Position numbers and translations under genes: made by a program
Shown here: positions 7,340 to 14,783 of the stretch, piece after piece
How positions within the stretch are numbered: the stretch's first letter is position 1
Layout: each line of letters opens with the position of its first letter
Assembly (NCBI GenBank): GCA_947643715.1
Contig: CANRXB010000013.1
Span: 1-63,790, forward strand
DNA length: 63,790 bases
Source: an uncultured bacterium
GTDB taxonomy: Bacteria; Bacillota; Clostridia; Oscillospirales; Oscillospiraceae
Direction of reading: 5' to 3'
Notes under the pieces: model-generated
The model's input: only the letters and a program-made list of their open reading frames with translations
Told to the model about the DNA's origin: nothing
The model's database searches: none

Positions 7340-8011
7340 GGAGTGTCCAAGCACGCAGTCAAAGGAAGTCAAAAACAGAAAAGGGGACAGAAGTACCTGG
7401 ATGTCTGGAACGATAGAGGTGCTTTTGGAGTCCGAAGCGATCATAGGCCCGTACGAAAACAGCTAAGACAGCTTGAGTGTCATTTTTATTGTGAATGTAT
7501 AAATATGCCTTCCTGGATCGACCACATCCAGATATCCAGAGTGCCCATCTGTGCAATGATGCTCTGCCTCAGGAGCAGCATCGACCATCCGCTGGATCGT
7601 CTTGGATGATCTGTTCCGGCTCACGACATGCTCTACGATCTGCCGGGGAGTTCGATGCACCATCGTCATGAGGTAGACATTTTCCCGGGTTTCCGTCCGT
7701 AGTTTGTACGCAAGAAACCAGTATGACTCATCCAGTTCCACAGTTTTTGCCCTGATCGTGGATATCGTTTCAGGTCCCTCGGTCCGAAGGGCCTTTTTTA
7801 TCTGATTCATGACATTGGAGCTGTTCATCCCAAGTATCTTTCCTACGCTGCGGCCGCTGACTCCCCCGTAGTACATTTTGATCGCCAGTTCTTTGGTTCC
7901 TTCAGGATACTCATGGCGTTTTGGCTCGATGGTGTGATATATGCCGCACTCCTCTATCGTTTGTTTTCTCGTGATCCCTTATTATCATAATAGCTTTAGC
8001 TTGGACACTCC
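7340..8011 (-). mobile_element. IS1-family element remnant 2
   Basis: This 672-bp element is bounded by the inverted ends GGAGTGTCCAAGC at 7340 and CTTGGACACTCC at 8011. Its terminal sequences match remnant 1 over more than 100 bp at the right end, and it lies in the opposite orientation. It keeps the middle of the transposase frame but has lost the N-terminal zinc-finger region and about 100 bp near the C-terminus that remnant 1 still has. No target duplication is visible at the flanks. Confidence 0.8.
7463..7978 (-). pseudogene. IS1-family transposase, truncated at both ends
   Basis: An open frame without a start codon follows a TAA at 7981-7979. It reads PKRHEYPEGTKELAIKMYY and SGRSVGKILGMNSSNV (helix-turn-helix) and then VELDESYWF, with the first catalytic Asp/Glu region of IS1-type DDE transposases, then CTDGHSGYLD. 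After DVVDPGRHI a deletion shifts the frame, and translation stops 12 codons later, without the TVEG...ADLR segment present in remnant 1. The N-terminal Cys motifs are absent. It cannot encode an active enzyme. Confidence 0.75.
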
Positions 8012-8024
8012 CCATACGGCTCGT

Positions 8025-8741
8025 TCAAAGCGGACGGCCGGGATCGGCCGGGGCCAGGATCTCATCGATGAGGTCCTGGATGTGGATCTGCATGGCGTCC
8101 AGGCACGGGACAGGGCAGGTCTCGCTGTTCAGCAAGAGCGGGAGCTCCGTACAGCCCAGGACGACTGCCTCGATGCCGTCCTCCGCGCGCATACGCGACA
8201 CGATCGTTTGGAAGCGGGCCAAGGTCTCTTCCTTTACGATGTCGTGCTCCAGCTCTGATGAGATCTTTTGATGGATATAGTCCATCTCCTCGCCGGAGGG
8301 CACGACGATATCGATCCCGGTGTCCAGGAAAGGCCGCTTGAAAAAGTCCTGCGTCATGGTGAAGATGGTGCCCAATAGGCCGATCTTCTTCAGGCCCGAC
8401 CGCATGGCCTCCTTGCGGACGGATCCTATCATGCTGATCAGTGGGATCGGCGACGATCCTTGCAGACGGTCGAATACGATATGAGGGGTGTTCGCAGTCA
8501 GGGCGGCGAACTGGGCGCCGCTGCGCGCCAGAACGTCGATGGCTTGGAGGAGGTAGTCCGTCAGACCGTCGTAGTCCCGTTCCCCGCAAAGACGCAAGAT
8601 CTGGAACACGTCCACGCTTTCGATGGTCAGGCCGGGGAAGGACTCTTTCCCGACCCGTTCTTGTACCCCGTATACGATGTCATGGTAATAGACCACGGTG
8701 GATCCAGGCCCCATCCCGCCGACCAACCCTAATTTCTTCAT
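8025..8741 (-). CDS. Aspartate/glutamate racemase family protein
   Basis: This is a 238-aa protein of the cofactor-independent Asp/Glu racemase family. The N-terminus KLGLVGGMGPGSTVVYY is the family start. The first catalytic Cys position is replaced: the usual ANTxH motif is present as TANTPHIVFD, and the second Cys motif is LGCTELPLLL. YgeA-like broad-specificity racemases look similar. The ATG at 8741 is chosen because an AGGAG site lies 8 nt upstream; the ATG at 8747 would be too close. It probably makes D-amino acids, but the substrate is unknown. Confidence 0.8.
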   Translation of the reverse strand: MKKLGLVGGMGPGSTVVYYHDIVYGVQERVGKESFPGLTIESVDVFQILRLCGERDYDGLTDYLLQAIDVLARSGAQFAALTANTPHIVFDRLQGSSPIPLISMIGSVRKEAMRSGLKKIGLLGTIFTMTQDFFKRPFLDTGIDIVVPSGEEMDYIHQKISSELEHDIVKEETLARFQTIVSRMRAEDGIEAVVLGCTELPLLLNSETCPVPCLDAMQIHIQDLIDEILAPADPGRPL

Positions 8742-8829
8742 TTCCATCACTCCTGTCGCTCTGATCTTATCACAGCCGGCCCCAAACGTCAACGTGCGGC
8801 CGGCGTCCGCCTGGATGACGCAGGGGACG

Positions 8830-8867
8830 AAAAGGGAGCGCCGGGGCCCTATGAGCTCCGGCGCTCC
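8830..8867 (-). terminator. Terminator after Pro-rich protein gene
   Basis: A 10-bp perfect stem (8867-8858 with 8844-8835) is followed on the minus strand by CCTTTTCG. It lies 52 bp beyond the stop of the minus-strand gene at 8919. Confidence 0.6.
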
Positions 8868-8918
8868 GCTTTGGAGGATCCGGCCCCGCCGCGCACGACG
8901 GCCCGGACCGGTCCGGTT

Positions 8919-9779
8919 TTAAGTATCGTCCCGCTCCAGCAGGCCCCGGAGCTGATGGCACCGGTGCTGGCAGCCTTCTATGAGTTCACCGTACAGAGAC
9001 AGCAGGTCCGGGTCCTCCCAGTCGTCCTGGGCGAGATGGAATGCGCCCTCCTGCCGCTGTTCCGCCTGATGCCGCGTGCGCAGCGCCCCCCAGTAAGAGG
9101 GGATGGCGGGCACGGCGAGCAGCTCGCTGGGCCAGTACCGCAGTCCGGTGAGCAAAAAGTATGCAGCCGACAGCTTGCGGGCATGGCGGTGGAGCTCCCC
9201 CGCCATGGCATTGAGCGCACGCTGGTCTGCGCCCCGGGTCCTCCGGGCCAGATGGCGATAGAACTGCCAGCCCTCCAGCGCTTCCATCACATGGCGGCGC
9301 AGGCGGGCGGTCCGGTCGTCGGCGGGCTGAGGCTCCTCCCACAAGCGGGGCATGTCGTTGTTGCGGTGGGGGCCCTCCGCTTCCGGCAGGCCCTGCGCAG
9401 GTCCGCTGCACGGGCAGGACGGCTCCGGGGCGGGGACCTCCGGGGCAGGAGCTTCCGGCGCGGGGGCTTCCGGGGCAGGGGGCTCCGGCGCGGGCTCCCG
9501 GGCAGGCGGCTCAGGCTGCACCGGCGCGGGCGCCGTCTCCTCCGGCCCTTCGGGCTGGACGGGCTGGGACTGCTCCTCCCAGCGCGCACACGCCGGGGAG
9601 ACGCCTTCTCCGCGCCGGTGCATCAGGTCCTCCAGGCATTGACAGGACAGATCGCCTTCCCAGCCGGAGGGACCGGATTGGATGGGGCAGTCCGCCTCCG
9701 GCCGGCCCGCCATCACCCGCTGCCATACCCGCTGGAACACCTCTTGGTCTTTCAGCGAGCATGGGATCATATCTTCCAT
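8919..9779 (-). CDS. Hypothetical protein with Pro/Glu-rich linker, 286 aa
   Basis: The ATG at 9779 follows an AAAGGAGG site by 7 nt. Residues about 1-75 are an acidic, Cys-containing N-terminus (QCLEDLMHRRGEG). Residues about 76-125 form a low-complexity linker with tandem PAPEAPAPE units. The C-terminal 150 residues are helical and rich in Arg, Ala, Trp and His (ALEGWQFYRHLARRT, LNAMAGELHRHARKLSAAYF), resembling a ferritin-like four-helix bundle, though the E-x-x-H metal ligands are not clear. No signal peptide. Function unknown. Confidence 0.65.
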   Translation of the reverse strand: MEDMIPCSLKDQEVFQRVWQRVMAGRPEADCPIQSGPSGWEGDLSCQCLEDLMHRRGEGVSPACARWEEQSQPVQPEGPEETAPAPVQPEPPAREPAPEPPAPEAPAPEAPAPEVPAPEPSCPCSGPAQGLPEAEGPHRNNDMPRLWEEPQPADDRTARLRRHVMEALEGWQFYRHLARRTRGADQRALNAMAGELHRHARKLSAAYFLLTGLRYWPSELLAVPAIPSYWGALRTRHQAEQRQEGAFHLAQDDWEDPDLLSLYGELIEGCQHRCHQLRGLLERDDT

Positions 9780-9836
9780 GTTCACACCTCCTTTGCCTCA
9801 TATCCTATGTGGCGAAGGCAGGTCTTGCCAATGGGC

Positions 9837-10469
9837 TCATTTCCGGACCAGCTCCTCCAAGGAGCGGACATACCGGCGGCACACCGCCCTCAGCTCGTCC
9901 TGGCGGTCGGCGTAATAGTCGTCGTACACCCCCACCACGTCCATGCCGGCCCTGGCGGCGGTGGCGCAGTTGTCCGGGCTGTCGTCGAACAGCACGCACT
10001 GCTCCAGGGGAGCGCCGATCAGCTCGCTCAGCCGCACGAAGCATCGCGGGTCGCGCTTCTCCAGGCCGATCTCCTCGGCGAACACGATGTGGGAGAACAG
10101 CTCCAGCAGCCCGGACCGCTCCAGCACCGCCCGGCACAGCGCGGGACGGCAGGCGGTGAATATGGCCATGGGACGGCCCTCCCCGGCGCACTGGCGCAGG
10201 AAAGGCTCCGCGCCGGGCTTCAGGGCGGCGGTTTCCCGATAGTGCTGTCCGGCCAGCGCCTCCCACTCCGCCATGATGTCCTCGGGGCTCTCGGGGAGTT
10301 GGTAATGGTCCTTGGTGAATTGTGCCGCCACGGGGAAGATGGAGTGCTCCACGGTGCGCTGGTATTCCGGTGTGTGGGCCAGGCCCCGCCGGGCCAGGAA
10401 CGCTTCGTCCACCTTCAGCCACAGGCCGTTGGTATCGGTGATGGTGCCGTCCAGATCGAATATGTACAA
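9837..10469 (-). CDS. HAD-family hydrolase
   Basis: This is a HAD phosphatase-like protein. The nucleophile motif YIFDLDGTITDTN is at the N-terminus, a motif II Thr is in AIFTACRP, and the late acidic motif VLFDDSPDNCATAARAG is near the end. The helical cap between motifs I and II fits phosphoglycolate-phosphatase-like subfamilies. I place the start at a TTG (10469), 8 nt after a GGGGG site, because the HAD motif then begins at residue 3. The open frame extends in-frame to an ATG at 10511, which has no ribosome site. Product length is 210 aa. Substrate unknown. Confidence 0.75.
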   Translation of the reverse strand: MYIFDLDGTITDTNGLWLKVDEAFLARRGLAHTPEYQRTVEHSIFPVAAQFTKDHYQLPESPEDIMAEWEALAGQHYRETAALKPGAEPFLRQCAGEGRPMAIFTACRPALCRAVLERSGLLELFSHIVFAEEIGLEKRDPRCFVRLSELIGAPLEQCVLFDDSPDNCATAARAGMDVVGVYDDYYADRQDELRAVCRRYVRSLEELVRK

Positions 10470-10592
10470 AGATGACGCCCCCTTTTTCCTCCAGCATACC
10501 AGGATCGGCATCCACGCGCAACCCCAAGGCGAGGCGGTCCGTATCCCGCCCTGCGCTCGTATCGGCGACCGCCCGGCAAACCGGGAGCCATA

Positions 10593-11120
10593 TCAATAGC
10601 GCAATTCCTCGATCCACCCGTTTTTCGGATGCTCTATCCCCAAGACATACTGCATGAGCGTTCCATGACACACGACGATGACTGCACGATGGTCTTTGTA
10701 TCTATCCAGGACAGCCATCACCCGTTCCTTCATCTGGTCTGCAGATTCCCAAAGGCAATGTGCTCCTTTTGGGTGATGGCCGTGATTTTCCGTCAAGCTC
10801 CTGTAGGAATCTTCCGCCATATCGTCAGGCAGATATCCATATGAGACGCTGTCCGCCAACCATTCATGCAGATCGGTCTCTACCCTCATCTCGATGTCCA
10901 ATTCTTTTGACAGGATGGCTGCGCTGTGCATCGCCCGGCCATATGGCGACGTGATCGCCAGCTCGGCATTTCGGAGCCGGCTGTCTTTTGCGGCCTCATG
11001 GATCTGTTCGATCCCTTTTTCGGACAATGTCATCATATTATAGGCGAAACCTTTATAAAACTTTTTGCCTGCCATGGACGTATCCATTTGACCATGGCGG
11101 ATGAAATAGAACGTAGCCAT
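10593..11120 (-). CDS. Histidine phosphatase (phosphoglycerate-mutase-like) family protein
   Basis: This 175-aa protein begins MATFYFIRHGQMD, the RHG motif that carries the phospho-accepting histidine of the superfamily. It includes ITSPYGRAMHSA and the second catalytic His in VIVVCHGTLMQYV. The ATG at 11120 has a GAGGAGG site 8 nt upstream, whereas the upstream extension to 11150 has none. Base composition is somewhat AT-richer than its neighbours. It probably hydrolyses a phosphomonoester; the substrate is unknown. Confidence 0.8.
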   Translation of the reverse strand: MATFYFIRHGQMDTSMAGKKFYKGFAYNMMTLSEKGIEQIHEAAKDSRLRNAELAITSPYGRAMHSAAILSKELDIEMRVETDLHEWLADSVSYGYLPDDMAEDSYRSLTENHGHHPKGAHCLWESADQMKERVMAVLDRYKDHRAVIVVCHGTLMQYVLGIEHPKNGWIEELRY

Positions 11121-11259
11121 ATATATGACCTCCTCTGACTGCCGACCCATGGAACGATCATATCATACCTGTCATCCGGTTTCAAGCCGGGGGCATCGAG
11201 GCCGCCGGTGCGTACGCTCATCGACGCGAAAAGCAGAAGGGGCCTGCCTGCGCTCAGGG

Positions 11260-11288
11260 TTGACACCCTTTGGGGGCTGTGATAATAT
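11260..11288 (+). promoter_or_regulatory. Promoter of cysE-cysS T-box transcript
   Basis: TTGACA at 11260-11265 and TAATAT at 11283-11288 have exactly 17 bp between them, just upstream of the T-box leader. Confidence 0.8.
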
Positions 11289-11294
11289 ATTGGG

Positions 11295-11537
11295 ACAGCG
11301 GAAAACCGAATATCGCGATGAACGCAGGGAGTAGTCCGTTTCGGAAGCGTCAGAGAGGGGCCGCCGCTGGCTGAGAGCGGCCCTCGTGGAAGATCTGGGC
11401 GAAATGCGAGCGGGAGCGAGGGGGACATCACGCGCCCTCCGTCCGGCCACGTCACGGCCGCGAGCGATAAACGAGAGTGGAACCGCGGATCTTGGATCCG
11501 CCTCTCATGCCCTGCCGGGCGTGGGAGGCTTTTTTTA
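11295..11537 (+). ncRNA. T-box leader, cysteine-specific
   Basis: The leader has the layout of a T-box riboswitch. A long Stem I carries an AGAGAGG bulge and a GGCTGAGAGC distal loop (about 11348-11385). The specifier region GAAATGCGAGC has TGC (Cys) at 11405-11407. The conserved T-box GTGGAACCGCGG lies at about 11478-11488. The terminator stem 11500-11512 / 11517-11529 is followed by seven T. Uncharged tRNA-Cys would bind and favour the antiterminator. The downstream cysE and cysS genes fit the Cys specifier. Confidence 0.9.
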
Positions 11538-11556
11538 TTGAAGGAGGGATCGATCT

Positions 11557-12249
11557 ATGACCCGGTTGGGCGAGACCCTGCGGGCCTATCAGGCCCGAGA
11601 CCCGGCGGCCCGGAGCAGGCTGGAGATCTTCCTGCTGTATCCCGGCGTGCACGCCACCCTTTACCATAGACTGGCCCACTTCCTGTACTGCCGTGGGCTG
11701 AAGTTCCTGGCCCGATCTGTGTCCCAGTGGAGCCGGTTCTGGACCGGCATCGAGATCCACCCGGGCGCGAAGCTGGGCAGGCGGCTGGTGATCGACCACG
11801 GCATGGGCATCGTCATCGGCGAGACCGCCGAGGTGGGGGACGACTGCCTCATCTATCACGGCGTCACCCTGGGGGGCACCGGCAAGGACCAGGGCAAGCG
11901 CCATCCCACCATCGGGAACAACGTGCTGATCTCTACGGGGGCCAAGGTGCTGGGGCCCTTCAAGGTGGGGGACAATTCCCGCATCGCGGCCAACGCCGTG
12001 GTGCTCAGCGAGGTGCCCGCCGACGCCACCGCCGTGGGCATCCCGGCCCAGATCGTACGCATCGCCGGGCGGTCCACCCGCTATGTCGACGAGGTGGACC
12101 AGACCAGCGTGAAGAGCCCGACCCTGGAACGGCTGGCGGCACTGTCCGACCGGGTGGAGACGCTGGAGAAGCTGCTGGATCAGTGCCACATCGAAGGGCG
12201 GCGGGGGAAGGGCTCCTGCGCCGTATGCACGAAAGAGGACGACACCTGA
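11557..12249 (+). CDS. cysE: Serine O-acetyltransferase
   Basis: This 230-aa enzyme transfers acetyl from acetyl-CoA to L-serine, the first step of cysteine synthesis. The left-handed beta-helix is seen in IHPGAKLGRRLVIDHG and GIVIGETAEVGDDCLIYHGV, with the catalytic His in DHG and TLGGTGKDQGKRHPTIG as the acetyl-CoA loop. Compared with E. coli CysE the N-terminal helical domain is short, as in EpsC-type Firmicutes enzymes. The C-terminus has an extra helix and two Cys (CAVC). The GAAGGAGG site is ideal. It is controlled by the Cys T-box. Confidence 0.93.
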   Translation: MTRLGETLRAYQARDPAARSRLEIFLLYPGVHATLYHRLAHFLYCRGLKFLARSVSQWSRFWTGIEIHPGAKLGRRLVIDHGMGIVIGETAEVGDDCLIYHGVTLGGTGKDQGKRHPTIGNNVLISTGAKVLGPFKVGDNSRIAANAVVLSEVPADATAVGIPAQIVRIAGRSTRYVDEVDQTSVKSPTLERLAALSDRVETLEKLLDQCHIEGRRGKGSCAVCTKEDDT

Positions 12250-12265
12250 AAGGGAGGACGATATC

Positions 12266-13717
12266 ATGTATCTTTACGATTCCGCCACGCACAAGAAAGA
12301 GGAGTTCCGCACGCACACGCCCGGCCGGGTGGAGATGTACACCTGCGGCCCCACCGTCTATCACTTCGCCCACATCGGCAACCTGCGCAGCTATATCATG
12401 GAGGACGTGCTGGAGAAGTTCCTGCGCTATGAGGGCTACGAGGTGGACCGGGTGATGAACATCACCGACGTGGGCCACCTGGCCTCCGACGCGGACACCG
12501 GCGAGGACAAGATGCTCAAGGGGGCAAAGCGAGAGAACAAGTCGGTGATGGACATCGCTAAGTTCTATACCGACGCCTTCTTCGACGACTGCGCCAAGCT
12601 GAACATCAAGACCCCCGACGTGGTGCAGCCCGCCACCGGACTGATCGACGAGTTCATCCGGGTGGTGTCCGTCCTGCTCGACAAAGGGTACGCCTATGTG
12701 GCCGGGGGCAACGTGTACTTCGACACCTCGAAGATGGAACGCTATTATGTGTTCAACGACCATGACGAGGAGGACTTGGCGGTGGGCGTGCGCGAGGGCG
12801 TGGAGGAGGACCGGAACAAGCGCAACAGGAACGACTTCGTCCTCTGGTTCACCAAGTCCAAGTTCGAGGACCAGGCCCTGAAATGGGACTCCCCTTGGGG
12901 GGTCGGCTACCCCGGCTGGCACATCGAGTGCTCCTGCATCTCCATGAAGTACAACGGGGAGTACCTGGACCTTCATTGCGGCGGCGTGGACAATGCCTTC
13001 CCCCACCACACCAACGAGATCGCCCAGTCCGAGGCGTACCTGGGCCACCCCTGGTGCGGGCACTGGTTCCACGTCCATCATCTCAACACCGATTCGGGGA
13101 AGATGTCCAAGTCCAAAGGGGAGTTCCTCACCGTCTCTTTGCTGGAGGAGAAGGGCTACGATCCCCTGGCCTACCGCTTCTTCTGCCTGCAGTCCCACTA
13201 CCGCAAGGGGCTGGTGTTCTCCTGGGAGAACCTGGACAACGCCGCGGGGGCCTATGATAAGCTGATCAAGCGGATCGCCGCCCTCACCGGCGAGGAGGGC
13301 GAGGTGGACGAGACCGCCGCCGCCCGGTTCAAGGAGAAGTTCCTCGCCCAAGTGGGCAACGATTTGAACACCTCCATGGGGATCACCTGCCTGTACGATG
13401 TGCTCAAGGCCCCGGTGGGCGACGCCACCAAGCGGGCCGTCCTGGCCAGCTTCGATCGGGTGCTGTCCCTGTCCCTGCTGGAGAAGGCTGCGGCGCTGCG
13501 GGAAAAGGAGGCGGCCCAGGCCAAGACGGCGTCCTCCTCCGGCGGTTTCACCGTCCAGGGCGAGGGCGACCCGGCCGTGGACGCGCTGGTGCTCCAGAGG
13601 GCCCAGGCCAAAAAGGCCAAGGATTTCGCCGAGGCGGACCGGATCCGGGACGAACTGAAGGCCCAGGGGATCGAGATCGCCGACGTGCCCGGCGGGGCGG
13701 TGTGGAAGAAGATATGA
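12266..13717 (+). CDS. cysS: Cysteinyl-tRNA synthetase
   Basis: This 483-aa class I synthetase charges tRNA-Cys. The HIGH motif appears as FAHIGNLR, after the Zn-ligand CGPTVY. The KMSKS motif is KMSKSKGEFLT. The Zn site also includes WHIECSC and HHTNEIAQSE. The C-terminal DALR-like and anticodon region ends in DVPGGAVWKKI. It starts 17 bp after cysE, so the two share the T-box. In B. subtilis mrnC lies next to cysS; here mrnC is at 41.3 kb. Confidence 0.95.
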   Translation: MYLYDSATHKKEEFRTHTPGRVEMYTCGPTVYHFAHIGNLRSYIMEDVLEKFLRYEGYEVDRVMNITDVGHLASDADTGEDKMLKGAKRENKSVMDIAKFYTDAFFDDCAKLNIKTPDVVQPATGLIDEFIRVVSVLLDKGYAYVAGGNVYFDTSKMERYYVFNDHDEEDLAVGVREGVEEDRNKRNRNDFVLWFTKSKFEDQALKWDSPWGVGYPGWHIECSCISMKYNGEYLDLHCGGVDNAFPHHTNEIAQSEAYLGHPWCGHWFHVHHLNTDSGKMSKSKGEFLTVSLLEEKGYDPLAYRFFCLQSHYRKGLVFSWENLDNAAGAYDKLIKRIAALTGEEGEVDETAAARFKEKFLAQVGNDLNTSMGITCLYDVLKAPVGDATKRAVLASFDRVLSLSLLEKAAALREKEAAQAKTASSSGGFTVQGEGDPAVDALVLQRAQAKKAKDFAEADRIRDELKAQGIEIADVPGGAVWKKI

Positions 13718-13719
13718 GG

Positions 13720-13756
13720 GCTCGGGGCCTCTCCGCAGGGGAGGCCCCGAGCTTTT
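13720..13756 (+). terminator. Terminator after cysS
   Basis: The 12-bp stem GCTCGGGGCCTC / GAGGCCCCGAGC (13720-13731 with 13741-13752) is followed by TTTT. Confidence 0.85.
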
Positions 13757-13808
13757 GCGGCCCGGACGGGAGGGATCCGGATTTATGCTGGAATTTTCCG
13801 TCGAGGTG

Positions 13809-13820
13809 TGCTAATATAAT
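13809..13820 (+). promoter_or_regulatory. Extended -10 promoter before uppP
   Basis: TGC-TAATAT (13809-13817) overlaps TATAAT at 13815-13820, about 100 bp before uppP. No good -35 box is visible. The region from 13757 to 13919 otherwise holds no gene. Confidence 0.5.
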
Positions 13821-13919
13821 ATATCAGTTTTGTTTATTGATAGCGCCGCTCCCTCCGCGCCGCGGGGGAAGCAGGCGGCCCGCCGCTCCAGACGGCGGAG
13901 TTTGATCGAGGTGAGCGCA

Positions 13920-14762
13920 TTGACTTTTTGGATGGCGATCGTGTTAGGCGTCGTGCAGGGCGTGGCGGAGTTCCTGCCCATCTCCAGCTCGGGGCATCTG
14001 TCCCTGCTGCAATATTTCTTCGGCATGGAAGAGCCGGACGCTTTGTACAACATCCTGCTCCATTTCGCCACGCTGATCGCGGTGTGCGTGGTGTACCGGC
14101 AGGACATCGCGGAGATGGTGGTGGAGTTCTTCCGGGGGCTGGCCGCGCTGTCCTCCCGGCGCAGGGAGCGGGGCGGTCCGCCCGAGGCCCGGCGGCTGGT
14201 GCTGCTGCTGGTGCTGGGCACCCTCCCGCTGTTCCTGGTGCTGCCTATGGAGGGCTTCGTGGAGGGGCTGGGCGCCAACCCGGTGTTCGTGTCCGTCATG
14301 CTCATGGTCACGGGCTGCGTCCTGTTCCTGTCCGACCGGTACGGCGGCGGGCGCAAGACCGCCCGCACCGCCACGGTGAAGGACGTACTGCTGGTGGGGC
14401 TGGCCCAGGGGATGGCCACCATCCCGGGCCTGTCCCGGTCCGGCACGACGATCTCGGCCGGGATGGCCCTGGGCTTCGACCGGAACTTCGCCGTGCGCTT
14501 CTCCTTCCTGCTGTCCCTGCCCGCCGTGCTGGGAGCCACCCTGCTCAAAGTGGTGAAGGTAGCGGGCGCGGGCGGCGTCGATACCGAACTGCTGCCCATG
14601 TACCTGACCGGCATGTTCATCGCCGGGGTGGTGGGCTATTTCTCCATCTCGCTGGTGAAGCTGCTGGCGGACAAGGGCAAGTTCGGCAGCTTCGCGTATT
14701 ATTGCTGGATCGTGGGCGCGGTCGCGCTGATCGGCAGCTTCTTCTACAGCCCTGCGGTATAA
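13920..14762 (+). CDS. uppP: Undecaprenyl-diphosphatase (BacA/UppP)
   Basis: This 280-aa integral membrane enzyme dephosphorylates undecaprenyl pyrophosphate to recycle the lipid carrier of peptidoglycan and other wall polymers. The family motifs are clear: GVVQGVAEFLPISSSGHL near the N-terminus and GLAQGMATIPGLSRSGTT in the second half, which carry the catalytic Glu, Ser and Arg. A TTG start at 13920 is chosen because GAGGTG lies 5 nt upstream and the first membrane helix begins right there; the longer frame to 13830 adds an Arg-rich tail. It precedes ftsK by 21 bp. Confidence 0.92.
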   Translation: MTFWMAIVLGVVQGVAEFLPISSSGHLSLLQYFFGMEEPDALYNILLHFATLIAVCVVYRQDIAEMVVEFFRGLAALSSRRRERGGPPEARRLVLLLVLGTLPLFLVLPMEGFVEGLGANPVFVSVMLMVTGCVLFLSDRYGGGRKTARTATVKDVLLVGLAQGMATIPGLSRSGTTISAGMALGFDRNFAVRFSFLLSLPAVLGATLLKVVKVAGAGGVDTELLPMYLTGMFIAGVVGYFSISLVKLLADKGKFGSFAYYCWIVGAVALIGSFFYSPAV

Positions 14763-14783
14763 AGAGACGGGAGGTTCCCCCAA

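Noticed and set aside
1668-8011. A composite transposon formed by the two IS remnants
   Set aside because: Neither copy encodes a whole transposase, no target duplication is visible, and the enclosed genes include the core gene pcrA.
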